Origin: Chitinophagaceae bacterium
GTDB taxonomy: Bacteria > Bacteroidota > Bacteroidia > Chitinophagales > Chitinophagaceae
DNA length: 64,000 nt
NCBI GenBank assembly: GCA_016720775.1
Contig: JADKJX010000003.1
Span: 434,001 to 498,000, forward strand
Direction of reading: 5' to 3'
Shown: one piece after another, positions 25,567-35,493 of the stretch
Position numbering within the stretch: the stretch's first letter is position 1
Layout: each line of letters begins with the position of its first letter
Translations under genes and position numbers: made by a program
The notes under the pieces: generated by a model
Database searches by the model: none
What the model was told of the DNA's origin: nothing
The model's input: the letters and a program-made list of their open reading frames with translations, nothing else

Positions 25567-26462
25567 ATGAAAATTGTAGCTCACTGTTTTGCTGAAAAAG
25601 CAACTATCACACCAAATATATTTGATTTCCCTTCAATGATTATATCGCAACAGTCTTTACAATTGATAATCAGCTTACTTTACAAGTTTCAAAATCTCTA
25701 ACATCAGATGAGTTAAAACCATTTTATCATTCTATCGCCACTTTGGTTGATGTTGAATCCATCGAGGGGACGTTAGACTCAAAATTACGTACATATAAAA
25801 TTGTATTAACAGAAGTAGCTCATCTCTTTGAGGGTTTACTAGCGTTGATGTACGGAACTGTACCACCACATTTTGATACAGGTAAAATTTATGTTAACCT
25901 AAAGGCAGAAAATGACGAAGAGCAATCCTTATTAGATACTGGAACAATTACAAGAGGAGCTGGTTTTGTATTAATTCCCGAAAAAACTAATTACAAAATT
26001 GAAGATGATTTATATGACTTAATAGGCCCAGCAACAAATCACATTGCCGCATTTTCCTTTTTTTCTCACGCATTGCGATCTTTGAAAAGTAATGATAATG
26101 AAGTCGCTTTTTTTCTTTTTTTTAAAATTATTGATGGATATTTTTCACAGGGAGCCAAGGATGTCGAAAAGGCATTATTAAATAAAATTGATGAAATTAA
26201 ACAGTTTCTTCCTTATGCATCTAAGATGAGAAACGCTTTAAAAGTGATTTTATCAGAGATGGGACTATCCTCCAAATGCGAAAGCGGTTATGAAGGCCTT
26301 ATAAAGGATCTTGTATTGATAAGACATAAACTAATTCACTTTTCCTCGTCCAAATCAAAAAAACACCATAATGCTCTCATTAAAATTGAATTATTATCAG
26401 TTAACAACTTTTTGTACTCTTGTTGTTTCAATCTATTAAGAGAAAAAATTAATGCTCGGTAA
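25567..26462 (+). pseudogene. Candidate HEPN-domain protein, frameshifted near its start
   Basis: The ATG at 25567 opens MKIVAHCFAEKATITPNIFDFPS. Near 25636 the coding sense moves to the frame NDYIATVFTIDNQLTLQVSKSL, which runs to 26462. The total is about 298 residues. The C-terminal half is helical with hydrophobic helices and contains LVLIRHKLIHFSS: the RxxxxH spacing (RHKLIH) is the catalytic motif of HEPN ribonuclease-type domains. HEPN proteins are frequent in anti-phage systems. The assignment rests on this motif and helical context only. TAACTTTG (25545-25552) may be its -7 box. Confidence 0.45.
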
Positions 26463-26708
26463 GGGCTGTTTTCAACAAAGGGTTTTGTGCAACTTGAGTA
26501 ATACAAACAATCTTCAGCAGCAGTTCGCTACCAATCATTGGCTACGGATTTGACCGTTTAATAATTCGCTTTTGGGTTTTAAAAAAAATCCGTTCCTTTA
26601 ATGTAAATCCTCATAAGGTAGGCACAGAATGAAATTCCTAGTTTTTGAGAAACCAGAGACGTTGGCTGTAATTCTTTTATTAACCATAAAAATATTATCT
26701 ATAAAACA

Positions 26709-27429
26709 ATGAATGAATCCGAAATAATAAGCCTAATAGGAGAAAGAGAGAGTTTAGTAAGAATACGAGCAACCGCTAAAGCGTCAACAGCTATTCTCTG
26801 CTGAGGAAGAAGCAAGACGAGACAAAATTTTTGATGACAGTAGGGCTTCTCTGACAACTAATGCTAAAAGGTATATAAACAGCGTCTAGATTCTTACGGC
26901 CATGTTGTTTCCAGGACGCATGACAATGTAATAGTCAATAGACCTAAATCGATTTCTTGTGTAAATTCACTGGCAAAAATGAAATGGCATCAATAACTTA
27001 CAGCATCAACTTTACTAAAGGCTCAGCTTTTAAACTCCTTTCTTTTCAAGTTGGGGATAATGTATATTTTTCTGGAACCATAATTAGTATTAATGTCACA
27101 TTGAAAAGTAAGATTAGTACTCCATGGGAAGTGGACATTGTTCTCAATAATATATCATTTGAAAAATCAACAACTAAACCAAAAGAAGGGTGTTTTATTG
27201 CAACAGCTGTTTATGAAAACTATAATGCTCCAGAAGTAATACTTTTAAGGGAGTTTCGTGATAATACTCTGTTGTCTTCTTTGGGTGGTAGAACAATTGT
27301 AAATTTATATTATAGAATCTCCCCTTTCATAGCAAGTATTATTTCTAAATCTCAGTGGTTAAAAAAATTACCAAAAAATTGTTGTTTGCCCTAATAGTTA
27401 AAAAGTTAAAACTGAAGGCATCCAAGTAG
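26709..27429 (+). pseudogene. CFI-box-CTERM protein, broken by several shifts
   Basis: The best-preserved part (frame 26957-27394; ATG 26984) ends in a CFI-box: CFIATAVYENYNAPEVILLREFRDNTLL with G....V..YY.ISP.IA. At the A7 run near 27365 the frame is lost; the alternative frame gives the expected tail KKITKKLLFALIVKKLK to 27429. Upstream, 26709-26920 reads as MNESEIISLIGERE, SAEEEARRDKIFDDSRASL and NAKRYINS in changing frames and is probably the N-terminal part. The box is a recurrent C-terminal module of unknown function, so the role is unknown. Confidence 0.55.
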
Positions 27430-28192
27430 AACTGGAGCCAAGGAGGATATAACGCAAGCAGGCAATGTTTTTGTAACTTCAACTGAACTGAGGTTGGGGT
27501 GACATTTCATAAATAAAATATTCATATACCTAAATAAACTTCAGAAGAATTTCAATTATGCGTGGCTATGCCACGTATATTTTATGAATGCTCCATTTCA
27601 TTTTGCATTCAATGCTAGGAAGAAAGGTCTCTCTCCAGGCAGGTTCAGCAATAAGAAACGCCAGCCCATTGCAAGAATTACTTTCTATTATTGTTTTTGG
27701 TAGGTAATACTTGCAAAGCCTTTCAGGTGCTTACGCAGGCTGTCATACTTATTGCAGTTCACCTGCCTTACGTTCGTACAGCTCCTGTGTCCTTAATAAA
27801 AACTTCATTCATTCACTCGTAGACTCGTTACTTCATTTCAGTTATTATTCAGTCCACCCGCTGTTATAATTTGGCGAGCCTTAGCTACCTACAGCTGCGT
27901 TACGGATCTTCATTGGCACAAACCCACGCTTATATTTCATATGCCACATTCCGATCCTACACTGTGCTTCCATCACTCCCTATGGTCATTTTACTGGAAG
28001 CCCCATCTGTAGGTGCTCGCTACGTCAATTCCGTTCGTTCCTCTCTCCATTGTCTATAGGCGGCTCGCATAGGTAGTAATACGGTATTTGTTACGTAATA
28101 AGTGAAGGATTATGAATTGTAAAATATTTTCCTTTTCTTGAAGTAAGGAAATTTTAAGTGATCCCAAATATTTAATGAAGTATTAAAAACCA
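27430..28192. other. Long stretch without a convincing gene
   Basis: In about 760 bases I see no well-supported gene. It contains the hairpin CGTGGC-TAT-GCCACG (27561-27575) followed by an ATGCTCC...GCAT box (27588-27608), like the one at 22751-22799. The part 27620-28080 is less AT-rich than its surroundings. The minus strand has a short coding-like run (NKYDSLRKHLKGFASITYQKQ around 27700-27775) preceded closely by a stop, possibly a gene remnant. A plus-strand 62-codon frame at 27871 has unnatural composition. Confidence 0.4.
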
Positions 28193-28198
28193 TTGAGA

Positions 28199-28507
28199 AT
28201 GGCCAGAGATGCGACAATGTTTGTGGCGATACCTATGAATGAATTATTAGAGCTGATTGAAAGTAGAATTTTCAATGCTCTTGATAAATTCCAGCGTCCA
28301 TCCCAAACTATTCAGACTGATGAATTGCTAAGGATAGAAGAAGCTTGTGCATTGCTTTGTGTTTCTAAAGTAACGATACATAAATGGAAAAAAAGGAAAT
28401 TAATTTTATCGTATAGAATTGGTAGGCGAATTTATTTTAAAAAGAGTGAGTTAATCGGCTCCTTACATGCAAATTTAATTCCTGATACGAAAAATATACT
28501 GGGTTAA
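28199..28507 (+). CDS. Helix-turn-helix DNA-binding protein, excisionase-like
   Basis: 102 residues from the ATG at 28199. The C-terminal half has the MerR/excisionase-type fold: LLRIEEACALLCVSKVTIHKWKKRKLILSYRIGRRIYFKKSEL. The helix-turn-helix is followed by the wing GRRIYFKKSEL. The N-terminal part is helical. On an integrated element such a protein could be the recombination directionality factor or a transcriptional regulator. The frame is intact. Confidence 0.78.
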   Translation: MARDATMFVAIPMNELLELIESRIFNALDKFQRPSQTIQTDELLRIEEACALLCVSKVTIHKWKKRKLILSYRIGRRIYFKKSELIGSLHANLIPDTKNILG

Positions 28508-28523
28508 AATAAGAAGCCCCTTT

Positions 28524-29116
28524 ATGAAAAAGCAGCAAATTTATATACCAAGCGAGGGTGAAGAATTCCTGGAGGATTTTCTTTTAGCCATTGGGATAGA
28601 ATTTGAATCACAAAAAAGAATCGATAACCTTAAATACGATAGTAAGCAGTTTAGAAACCGCCGATTTTTACTTACCAAAATTTAAGGTTTATGTGGAATT
28701 TTTCGGACTTTGGAACAATGCAGGGAATGATGGGTACAAGGAGAAAAAGGAGGTTTATAGACAGAATAATATTCCTGCGTTTACCTCTATCCAGAAAATT
28801 TAGGATAATAGAATATACTTTCGACAAAAGAATACAAATAGTACTGGAGAAACATAATTTGAAAAACGAATTACGTAGCTACAGATTTTTTAAATTTAAA
28901 GGAACATCAGAACTAATGAATCGAATCGGATATGCGGGAGTTGCATTATTCTGTATGATTGTTTTTGTGCTTCCATTAAAGCTTAATCTAAATATAAACG
29001 GGTATCTCGTCCTAGCATTATTGAACAGTATCGTAGTCTATCAACTTTACCATTTATATCAATTGTATCTTGATGTTTTTAAAAGAAACAAATTTTCTTT
29101 ATACAATTTGTATTAA
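28524..29116 (+). pseudogene. PD-(D/E)XK-like nuclease with C-terminal membrane segments, broken by shifts
   Basis: Three frames combine to one protein. MKKQQIYIPSEGEEFLEDFLLAIGIEFESQ comes first. After a shift near 28661 comes TADFYLPKFKVYVEFFGLWN...YKEKKEVYRQNNIPAF, and after shifts near 28790-28805 comes IIEYTFDKRIQIVLEKHN. The D-FYLP...VYVEFFG segment followed by a Lys-rich helix resembles the DF..P...IE..G core of endonuclease-fold proteins. The end has two hydrophobic segments (GVALFCMIVFVLPL and YLVLALLNSIVVYQL). Nuclease activity is an inference. Confidence 0.5.
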
Positions 29117-29166
29117 CATATAGGGGATCGTAGTCCTGCTAAAATTACACTTGTTTAAATATTTGT

Positions 29167-29804
29167 GTGAAAAAACAAAAACAAAAATATTATGTAGTTT
29201 GGAAAGGTCGACAAACAGGGATTTTTGAGACTTGGGCAGCATGTACTGCCCAAATTCATGGATTTCCTGATGCTGTTTATAAATCTTTTTTGACTCGCCA
29301 GCTTGCAGAGGAAGCGTTTAAAAGTGAAAGTGCTAAATTTATAGGGAAGGATATATTCGAATCCGAACTTTCTGAAGAACAAATTAAATTGCTTGGTGAG
29401 CCAATATTAGAAAGTATATCTGTAGATGGAGCATGGAACACATTTACTGGGATTGTTGAATACCAGGGAGTAGAGACAAAAACTGGTAAGGTATTGTTTA
29501 AGGTTGGACCTTTTGAAGATGGTACAAATAATATTGTAGAATTTCTAAGTATTGTTCATGCATTAGCTTATTGTAAACAACACAATTTAAATATTCCTAT
29601 TTATTCTGATAGTAGAAACGCAATTGGATGGGTAAAAAACAAGACCCAAAAAACTAATCACATTAAGTCTGAAAAAAATGGGAAGCTATTTGATTTATTG
29701 GAACGGGCTGTAAATGGCTTAATGAAAATGAATATTCAAATGAAATTTTAAAATGGGAAACAAAAGCTTGGGGTGAAAATCCAGCGGATTTTGGGCGTAA
29801 ATAA
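29167..29804 (+). pseudogene. Ribonuclease HI with viroplasmin-type N-terminal domain, frameshifted near its end
   Basis: The N-terminus YYVVWKGRQTGIFETWAAC..QIHGFPDAVYKSF.T...AEEAF is the caulimovirus viroplasmin-like RNA:DNA-hybrid-binding domain. The RNase H domain has Asp in ISVDGAW, Glu in NNIVEFLSIVHAL and Asp in IYSDSRNAIGWV. The ORF ends early at 29751. Adding an A at GTAAATGG (about 29713) continues KWLNENEYSNEILKWETKAW and supplies the fourth acidic residue in ENPADFGRK, to 29804. It would degrade the RNA strand of hybrids. A host copy probably exists elsewhere, since this one is on the island. Confidence 0.85.
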
Positions 29805-29954
29805 AATAAATGAATATTGGTGTTCTCTCTTTAATACTGATTCAAGATAAATCTATTCCATACTTGATCCTACATTTATAGAAATATAAGGAAAAAATAT
29901 ATGCCAATCTTTTTAGTATCTTTGAAATGAATAATATAATTAACTAATAATCAC

Positions 29955-30950
29955 ATGCTACAAGAATTTTTAGATGCTAACTTACTCCCCATAACTGAAG
30001 AAAGTTATTTTGAGAAAATAAAAAAAACCGCAGATGAATTAGCGAAAAAACTTTCAAAAAATAAAGCGAAAGTTTTGAGTTACACCCTTATCGCATTAGA
30101 TCCTGATGTTCCAGCGGACAATCCTGATGTAATTGAGGTGAAAGAATTAATCACAAAAAATTGGAGCACCTTTTTAACTAATAGCAAAGACACTCCAATA
30201 ACATTTATTCGTGCTGTAATGCTCGAAGCTTTACAAATAGTTTCAAATGAAACAAGTACAGCTTGTTTGATTTGGCTTACTGGGCGTAATATTTACCAAT
30301 ATTTTAAAATAATTGGAAAAGAAAAAGATTTGATTACAAAATTTTTATTATCCTTAGGTAGAAAGATTGAAAATGCTGCGACGGAAAATTGGTCGCTTCC
30401 TTCAGAAGCCAAACTTCAAAAATTAAGTGTGGAGATAAAAGAAATTGTTGGAGTTGTTTTGGATAAAGCCGAAGTTGAAGCACAACTTAAAGCTGCATCC
30501 ATCCATTCTGGCTGGGGACAAGGTGGAGAGAATCCACATACACAAGCTCAGAACAACATTAATTGGCCTTTGTTTTTTTCAGAGAGAGCAAGTCAAGGGC
30601 TTACTGATTCAATAAATAAAGTTTTTAAAAAGCAAGAAAAATCTATTTCAGAGAACCAAATCTTAATCCAAGAAGCAGTAAATAAATTATTATCTCAAAC
30701 GCAGTCCGAAATTTTAGAAAGGAATTATTTCCTTCAAATGCGAACACAAATACTTTGGTGGAAAGAATCATGTTATTCAGTTTCTCTTAATCAAAGTTAC
30801 AGAGGGCAACAGAATGGGCTTGTACAAATTTTATTGGCAAACGATTATTCATTTTTTATTCCTACAATTTACCCAACAAGTGCCGACTATTTTCTAAAAG
30901 AAACCCACAGATCATTGGTAAAAGATGAAAGTAAAAATGAAAGTATGTGA
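29955..30950 (+). CDS. GASH: GTPase-associated system all-helical protein
   Basis: The 331-residue intact frame is predicted almost entirely helical. It carries the features I associate with GASH proteins: an N-terminal LLPITEESYFEKI.KTADELAK.L, a central helical block and the segment INWPLFFSERASQGLTDSINKVF near residues 210-232, followed by a coiled-coil-like helix and a C-terminal domain. GASH proteins are known only from predicted GTPase-centred conflict operons, where they accompany double GTPases and GAP1. TATCTTTG at 29917-29924 may be the -7 box for the operon; no clear -33 box. Confidence 0.72.
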   Translation: MLQEFLDANLLPITEESYFEKIKKTADELAKKLSKNKAKVLSYTLIALDPDVPADNPDVIEVKELITKNWSTFLTNSKDTPITFIRAVMLEALQIVSNETSTACLIWLTGRNIYQYFKIIGKEKDLITKFLLSLGRKIENAATENWSLPSEAKLQKLSVEIKEIVGVVLDKAEVEAQLKAASIHSGWGQGGENPHTQAQNNINWPLFFSERASQGLTDSINKVFKKQEKSISENQILIQEAVNKLLSQTQSEILERNYFLQMRTQILWWKESCYSVSLNQSYRGQQNGLVQILLANDYSFFIPTIYPTSADYFLKETHRSLVKDESKNESM

Positions 30951-31181
30951 GATATTTAAATTAGTTGAACTTTCTAAGGAAACCCTGAAAAATGTTTTAG
31001 AAGAACCCCAGAAGAAATTGGTAGAATTTCTTAAATTTTATTAGGGATTAGTGGGTAAATACACTTTGAATCACTTAAAATATTTGTTGGTTTTGCTGAC
31101 ATCGAAGAAATGTCATTATCTGACTTTACTTTATGGCTATTTCACGATATACAATCATTAAAAATTTCAATTAACAAATAG
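30937..31181 (+). pseudogene. Small ORF between GASH and the first GTPase, frame probably broken
   Basis: An ATG at 30937 overlaps the GASH end and opens MKVCEIFKLVELSKETLKNV, which stops after 35 codons. A second frame continues FESLKIFVGFADIEEMSLSD and FTLWLFHDIQSLKISINK up to a stop at 31179-31181, three bases before the GTPase start. Together they look like one protein of about 80 residues with acidic helices. Tight packing suggests it belongs to the operon. No family recognised. Confidence 0.45.
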
Positions 31182-31183
31182 CA

Positions 31184-32145
31184 ATGGCAGAAAAATGTTC
31201 AAATCCAGAATGTGCTGCACCGCCTCATTGTCATGAAAACAATGATGATTATACAAAATGTGAATTTTGGTTAAAAAGTAATTCTGTTAAAACCGAGGGT
31301 AAGAAAGAGAATCTAAAGAAGGAATCAAAAACAAATCTCCTGCGGACAGGTGAGCCATTTAAAATAGAAGATATACAACAAGTCAGCAGGAGGACAAGTC
31401 CAATTTTCATTGGAGTTGTAGGTAAAGCGGATGCAGGTAAAACAACTTTTCTTGCAATGCTTTACACTCTCTTATTGAACGGGAAAAAATTCAAGGATTA
31501 CGATTTCGCTGGAACAAAGACCATTTTAGGTTGGGACGAACTTTATCATAAACTGAAAGTTCAAAAAAACAAAGTTGCTTTTCCCGACCCTACCCCTTCA
31601 CAATACTATCGTTTACTGCATTTTACTTTACGAAATAATGCCGATCAAATCAAAGATGTTTTTCTTTCGGATGCATCAGGCGAAGTATTTTCATACTGGT
31701 CGCAAAATCGTGATGATCCGAATGCAGAAAATGCAAGGTGGTTTATAAAACCTCTAACGCTTTCATTTTGTTTATTGACTGTATGGATTTGATCGCCAGG
31801 AAGAATTTGGCAAAGACAGAAATCATTGACATTGCACAGATGCTACAAACTGATTTAAAAGACAGACCTGTTATTGCTGTGTGGTCAAAATCAGACAAGA
31901 AGGGAGAAGTACATCCTAAGTTAAAAGATTCTTTGAAGGAAGAACTTCAAAGCTTATTTAAAAACTATACTGAAATTGACATTAGTAATTTTTCAACTGA
32001 TGACCCAGATAAACTTGTTCATGAAAATAATTTAGAAGTAATTGATTGGTTGCTAAATAAAATTTTAGTGTCGTCAAGAAAAATGTTAGTTGTGAACGAA
32101 AATCACAAAAATGATTTATTCCTTAACTACAAAGGACATGAGTAA
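31184..32145 (+). pseudogene. DO-GTPase1-like TRAFAC GTPase with N-terminal cysteine cluster, one frameshift
   Basis: The protein starts with a Cys/His-rich segment (CSNPECAAPPHCH...C), a likely zinc-binding motif. The GTPase core has the P-loop GVVGKADAGKTTFLAML near residue 85, a DxxG-type motif in FLSDASGEVF near 166 and, after the shift, the specificity motif VWSKSDKKG. The frame is lost around 31738-31745; adding a G in GGTGGTTTAT gives ...ARWVYKTSNAFILFIDCMD. The 3' end overlaps the next GTPase by 8 bases (ATGAGTAA), a sign of coupled translation. Expected to sense or switch the system by GTP hydrolysis. Confidence 0.75.
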
Positions 32146-32962
32146 ACAATTATTAATAATCGGCAAACCACATTCTTCAAAAACTGTTTTCATCGCACAG
32201 TTTTATTCAAGGTTGCAAAAAAGAAACAGTAAACTTTCGCTTTATAAACCTGTGGATGACTTATCTGCAATAACAGCAGCAAGAGAAGCACTTGCAAATG
32301 GAGAAGAACCTGAACCAACCAACACAGAGAGAAGTGTAAATGTTATTTTGCCAATTCAATTTGGGAGCAGCAGATAGACCTTGTCTGTCCTGATTATGGT
32401 AGAAAACAAATCAACACAATCCTAGCTTCAAGAGAGGTCGACAAAAGGTGGTTGGATGCAATAAAAGACAGTGATAATTGGATCTTTTTTATCCGCCTTA
32501 ATAATATTAGCGAACAACTTGACATTAGTAAAATAACAGTAACGCAAGAACATATACAAGGAAGTAATGAAATAGGCGAAATACCATATTCAATTTCAGA
32601 CCAATCTGCCTTAATTGAATTACTACAAATTTTATTGCATTCAAAAGGGCATGATTACCATTTAAAAAATACTAAAATAAAATTGACAGTTGCTCTTACT
32701 TGTTGGGATGAATTGGAAACTCAAGAAAAACCAAAACAAGTATTGCAAAATAATTTGCCACTACTGCTAAATTTTATTGAATCAAATTGGAAATCAGACA
32801 ACTTAAAAATTATAGGATTGTCAGCTCAAGGTTTTCCATTAGATAGTGAAGAGAACAAAGAAAAATATCAACTTGAAGGTTCTAGAAAACTTTGGTTACC
32901 TGATTAACGAAGATGGAAAAGAAACAAATGACATTACAGAACTTATTTTGGAAGCATTATAG
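32138..32962 (+). pseudogene. DO-GTPase2-like partner GTPase, two frameshifts
   Basis: Begins MSKQLLIIGKPHSSKTVFIAQFYSRL. The P-loop is GKPHSSKT, with Ser in place of the Gly before Lys. The frame is lost near 32362; adding a T gives PIQFWEQQIDLVCPDYGRKQI. The frame 32452-32907 contains a G4-like strand LTVALTCWDELE. A second break near 32890 is cured by dropping one A (EGSENFGYLINEDGKETNDITELILEAL). Its TAG stop overlaps the GTG of GAP1 by one base. It pairs with the preceding GTPase as in predicted double-GTPase systems. Confidence 0.72.
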
Positions 32963-35493
32963 TGGAAATAATTATTCATCAATCGATATGCGGCGAAAAC
33001 AGTAAAAAGGCATGGGACTTGTTACAGACCACAATGCCTGATATTTCTAATGCAAGAACTATAGCATTTGCAACGGACCTTCAAGACCAAGCAGGTGGCG
33101 TTGCATGGAAACCTTCAATCAGGGGTTTTATACAAGGCGATTTCTTTTTACTGATGAAAACATTTCCTGATAAATCTCCTGATGTAAGACCAGGAAGGGC
33201 ATACTCTCATGTGTTACTCATTGCAAAAAAGGATATTGATTCTATAGTTGATATTAGTTCATTGTTTAAATATTTGCCTAATGAAGTGGATAAATCAATT
33301 TCTCTTGCACCCTTAAATTTCAATCCAAAGGAAGTTAGCGGAATAACCATTCCAAATGGATTTCAAGAAAGATTTAATAAAGCCATTCATGGTTTTAAAA
33401 AAGCTAATGATTTTAAGAATACAATTATTTGGGTTGGAGAAGAAAATTTTGAGCAAGCAGTTTTGAAATTTTGGCAGGTGCTTTCGGCATCAGAAAAAGA
33501 AAATTTGAACTTCGGAATCTATTTCAATGTAGTTGCGATACCTGATGGTAAGCTTAATTTCATAACAACACCTGAAAATATTGAAAGCAAATTTTTAAAC
33601 GGAGGATTTTGTTTAATAAGGAGAAATGACACACAAATACTAACTGATATTTCTGAGCAATTTTTAGCGCGGGGTAAGTGCAGGTTTAAGGATAAAGGCA
33701 TTTCAAGAGACGATTGAAACAAAACAACTGTCGTGGGCCGACATAGATAAAATTGCAATCGTCATAAAAACATTTGAGGAAATTGATTCTACTGATGATT
33801 TGAAAAAACTAATCTCTTTATCTCATATTGTTGCCGAATATTCACCCGATCAAAAAAAAGGAGTTGTTTTAAAGAAATGAAGTTAATAAAATCTGTGACT
33901 TAATTAGGAATGGTGAAGTGAAGGACATTCCTCTTGTCAAAAAATTTAATTTAAAAAGTTTTAAAGGCTGTGAAAGTAAGTTGGCAATTGCAGTAGATTT
34001 CTGGCTTGACAATAATTTATTTTCATTAGAAGAAACAAAGAAGAAGGATTTTTCATCATTGTTCCGTCAATTAAAAGAAACAACTACCGCAAACTGGTGG
34101 ACTGAATTAATTGGAGATAGAATTAAGGCATTCTTAGCAAAAATAAATACTGAAAATGCATCCGTAGTTTATAATTGGCTGCAGTCAGATTTTGAAACAT
34201 TCAACAACGTTTGTTCGCACATTGACAGTTCGAAAGAAGCAGAAAAGTATTTTATCTCACAATTGCCAAACAATTTTGACAAATCAAAGTTTGCGGCAAT
34301 CAAAGAATTTGCACTAAAGCAAAATTGGAACAAACTTTATTCAACGCTTTTAATTCAAGAGTATCCTTTTGAACTGGCAATTTCAGAGTATTTAAAAGTT
34401 GATACTGATTATAATTCACTTGATGGAATTGAAATTATTATTAATGGAGTTAACCCCACAGTGATAATTGATTTTGCAGTTTCAAATGGAGATAAACGAC
34501 TTATTGATATTTCAGGCAACCTTTGCCATAAAGATTCTTCACAGTTGGAAAGAATAGATTTTAAAAATGTTTATTGCCAAGAAGTTTGGTTGAAGTCAAT
34601 TCACGATGGAAATAAAATATTAGAAGGATTCAAAGAGCCACATAAAAGATATTCTATGATGTTTGATGAAATGATTGATGGCATTCAATCAATCGCCAAT
34701 GTTGGATATGATTGGCGATACTGAATTTGGCAATATTTTAAACTACAAAGAGAGAGAGAGCCTTTGGAATAAATTGCCTTCTGCGGAAAAAACAAAATAT
34801 CTTGCAAAAACTGCGTCTCTTTTGCTGGAATCTCTAAGTAAAGATTCAACAGTAGAAGTTCCTGCCGACATAATACTTTCTGACTACATTGTAAGACATG
34901 CAATTAGTGATTTTCTATATTATAATAGAAACAACATAAAAAGTGCTATTCCTATATTCAACAGGTTCAGTCAACTTTCTGAAAATAGTTTGAGAGATTA
35001 TGTAAGCAATTATTCAGGCAACATTGATGTTATTGATGCAACTCAATTAGGGAAACTTGTTTACTCAAGAAGATATTCAAATGTTGCTAGTGTTATTCAT
35101 TACAAAAGCAATTCCCTTAACAATTGGAAAGTAGCACTGAATGAATGTTATTTGTTGTTAGGTTTGTTTACACAACTATCAATTGCATGGACAGGATTAA
35201 TAAAGGATGTAAAAATCACTGAAGACCAATGGTGGAACGCACTAACTGAAATTACCTGTAAACTTTATGGTGGTGGACCTAAAGAAAATAAAATTTGGAC
35301 AGAAGCAGATGGAGAAGAATATGACCTCCTAACAGCAGGCACTGGAAAGGAACTTTGGATAGCTGCATTAAAAAAATTAAGAAATGGTGGGTGTCAGGGG
35401 ATAACAATTGACAAACTATTAAAAAAAATGATGAAAGAACATAAGCGAAATGAAGAACTAAAAACAATAAACGATTTGAAAAATAAAATATGA
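32962..35493 (+). pseudogene. GAP1-like protein with C-terminal EAD1-like domain, three frameshifts
   Basis: The N-terminus has the GAP1-N1 pattern: IIHQSICGENSKKAWDLL, then TDLQDQAG and PDVRPGRAYSHVLLI, with the conserved R-G-x3-H. Breaks near 33695, 33878 and 34712 can each be bridged; for example KAFQETIETKQLSWADIDKIA and NEVNKICDLIRNGEVK continue the sense. Large helical middle and C-terminal parts follow. The last ~85 residues (KLYGGGP..N.IWTEADGEEYDLL, TGKELWIAALKKLRNGG) look like an EAD1-type adaptor domain. Total about 843 residues. It ends overlapping the effector gene start (ATGA). Confidence 0.72.

Noticed and set aside
26509..26700. Possible gene between the HEPN-like and CFI-box genes
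   Set aside because: All frames are broken by frequent stops and no coding-like segment was seen.
27871..28059. 62-codon open frame
   Set aside because: Its composition (many Tyr, Ser and Leu in a stretch rich in CGT, ACG and TAC) does not look like a protein of this genome, and there is no start signal or similarity.
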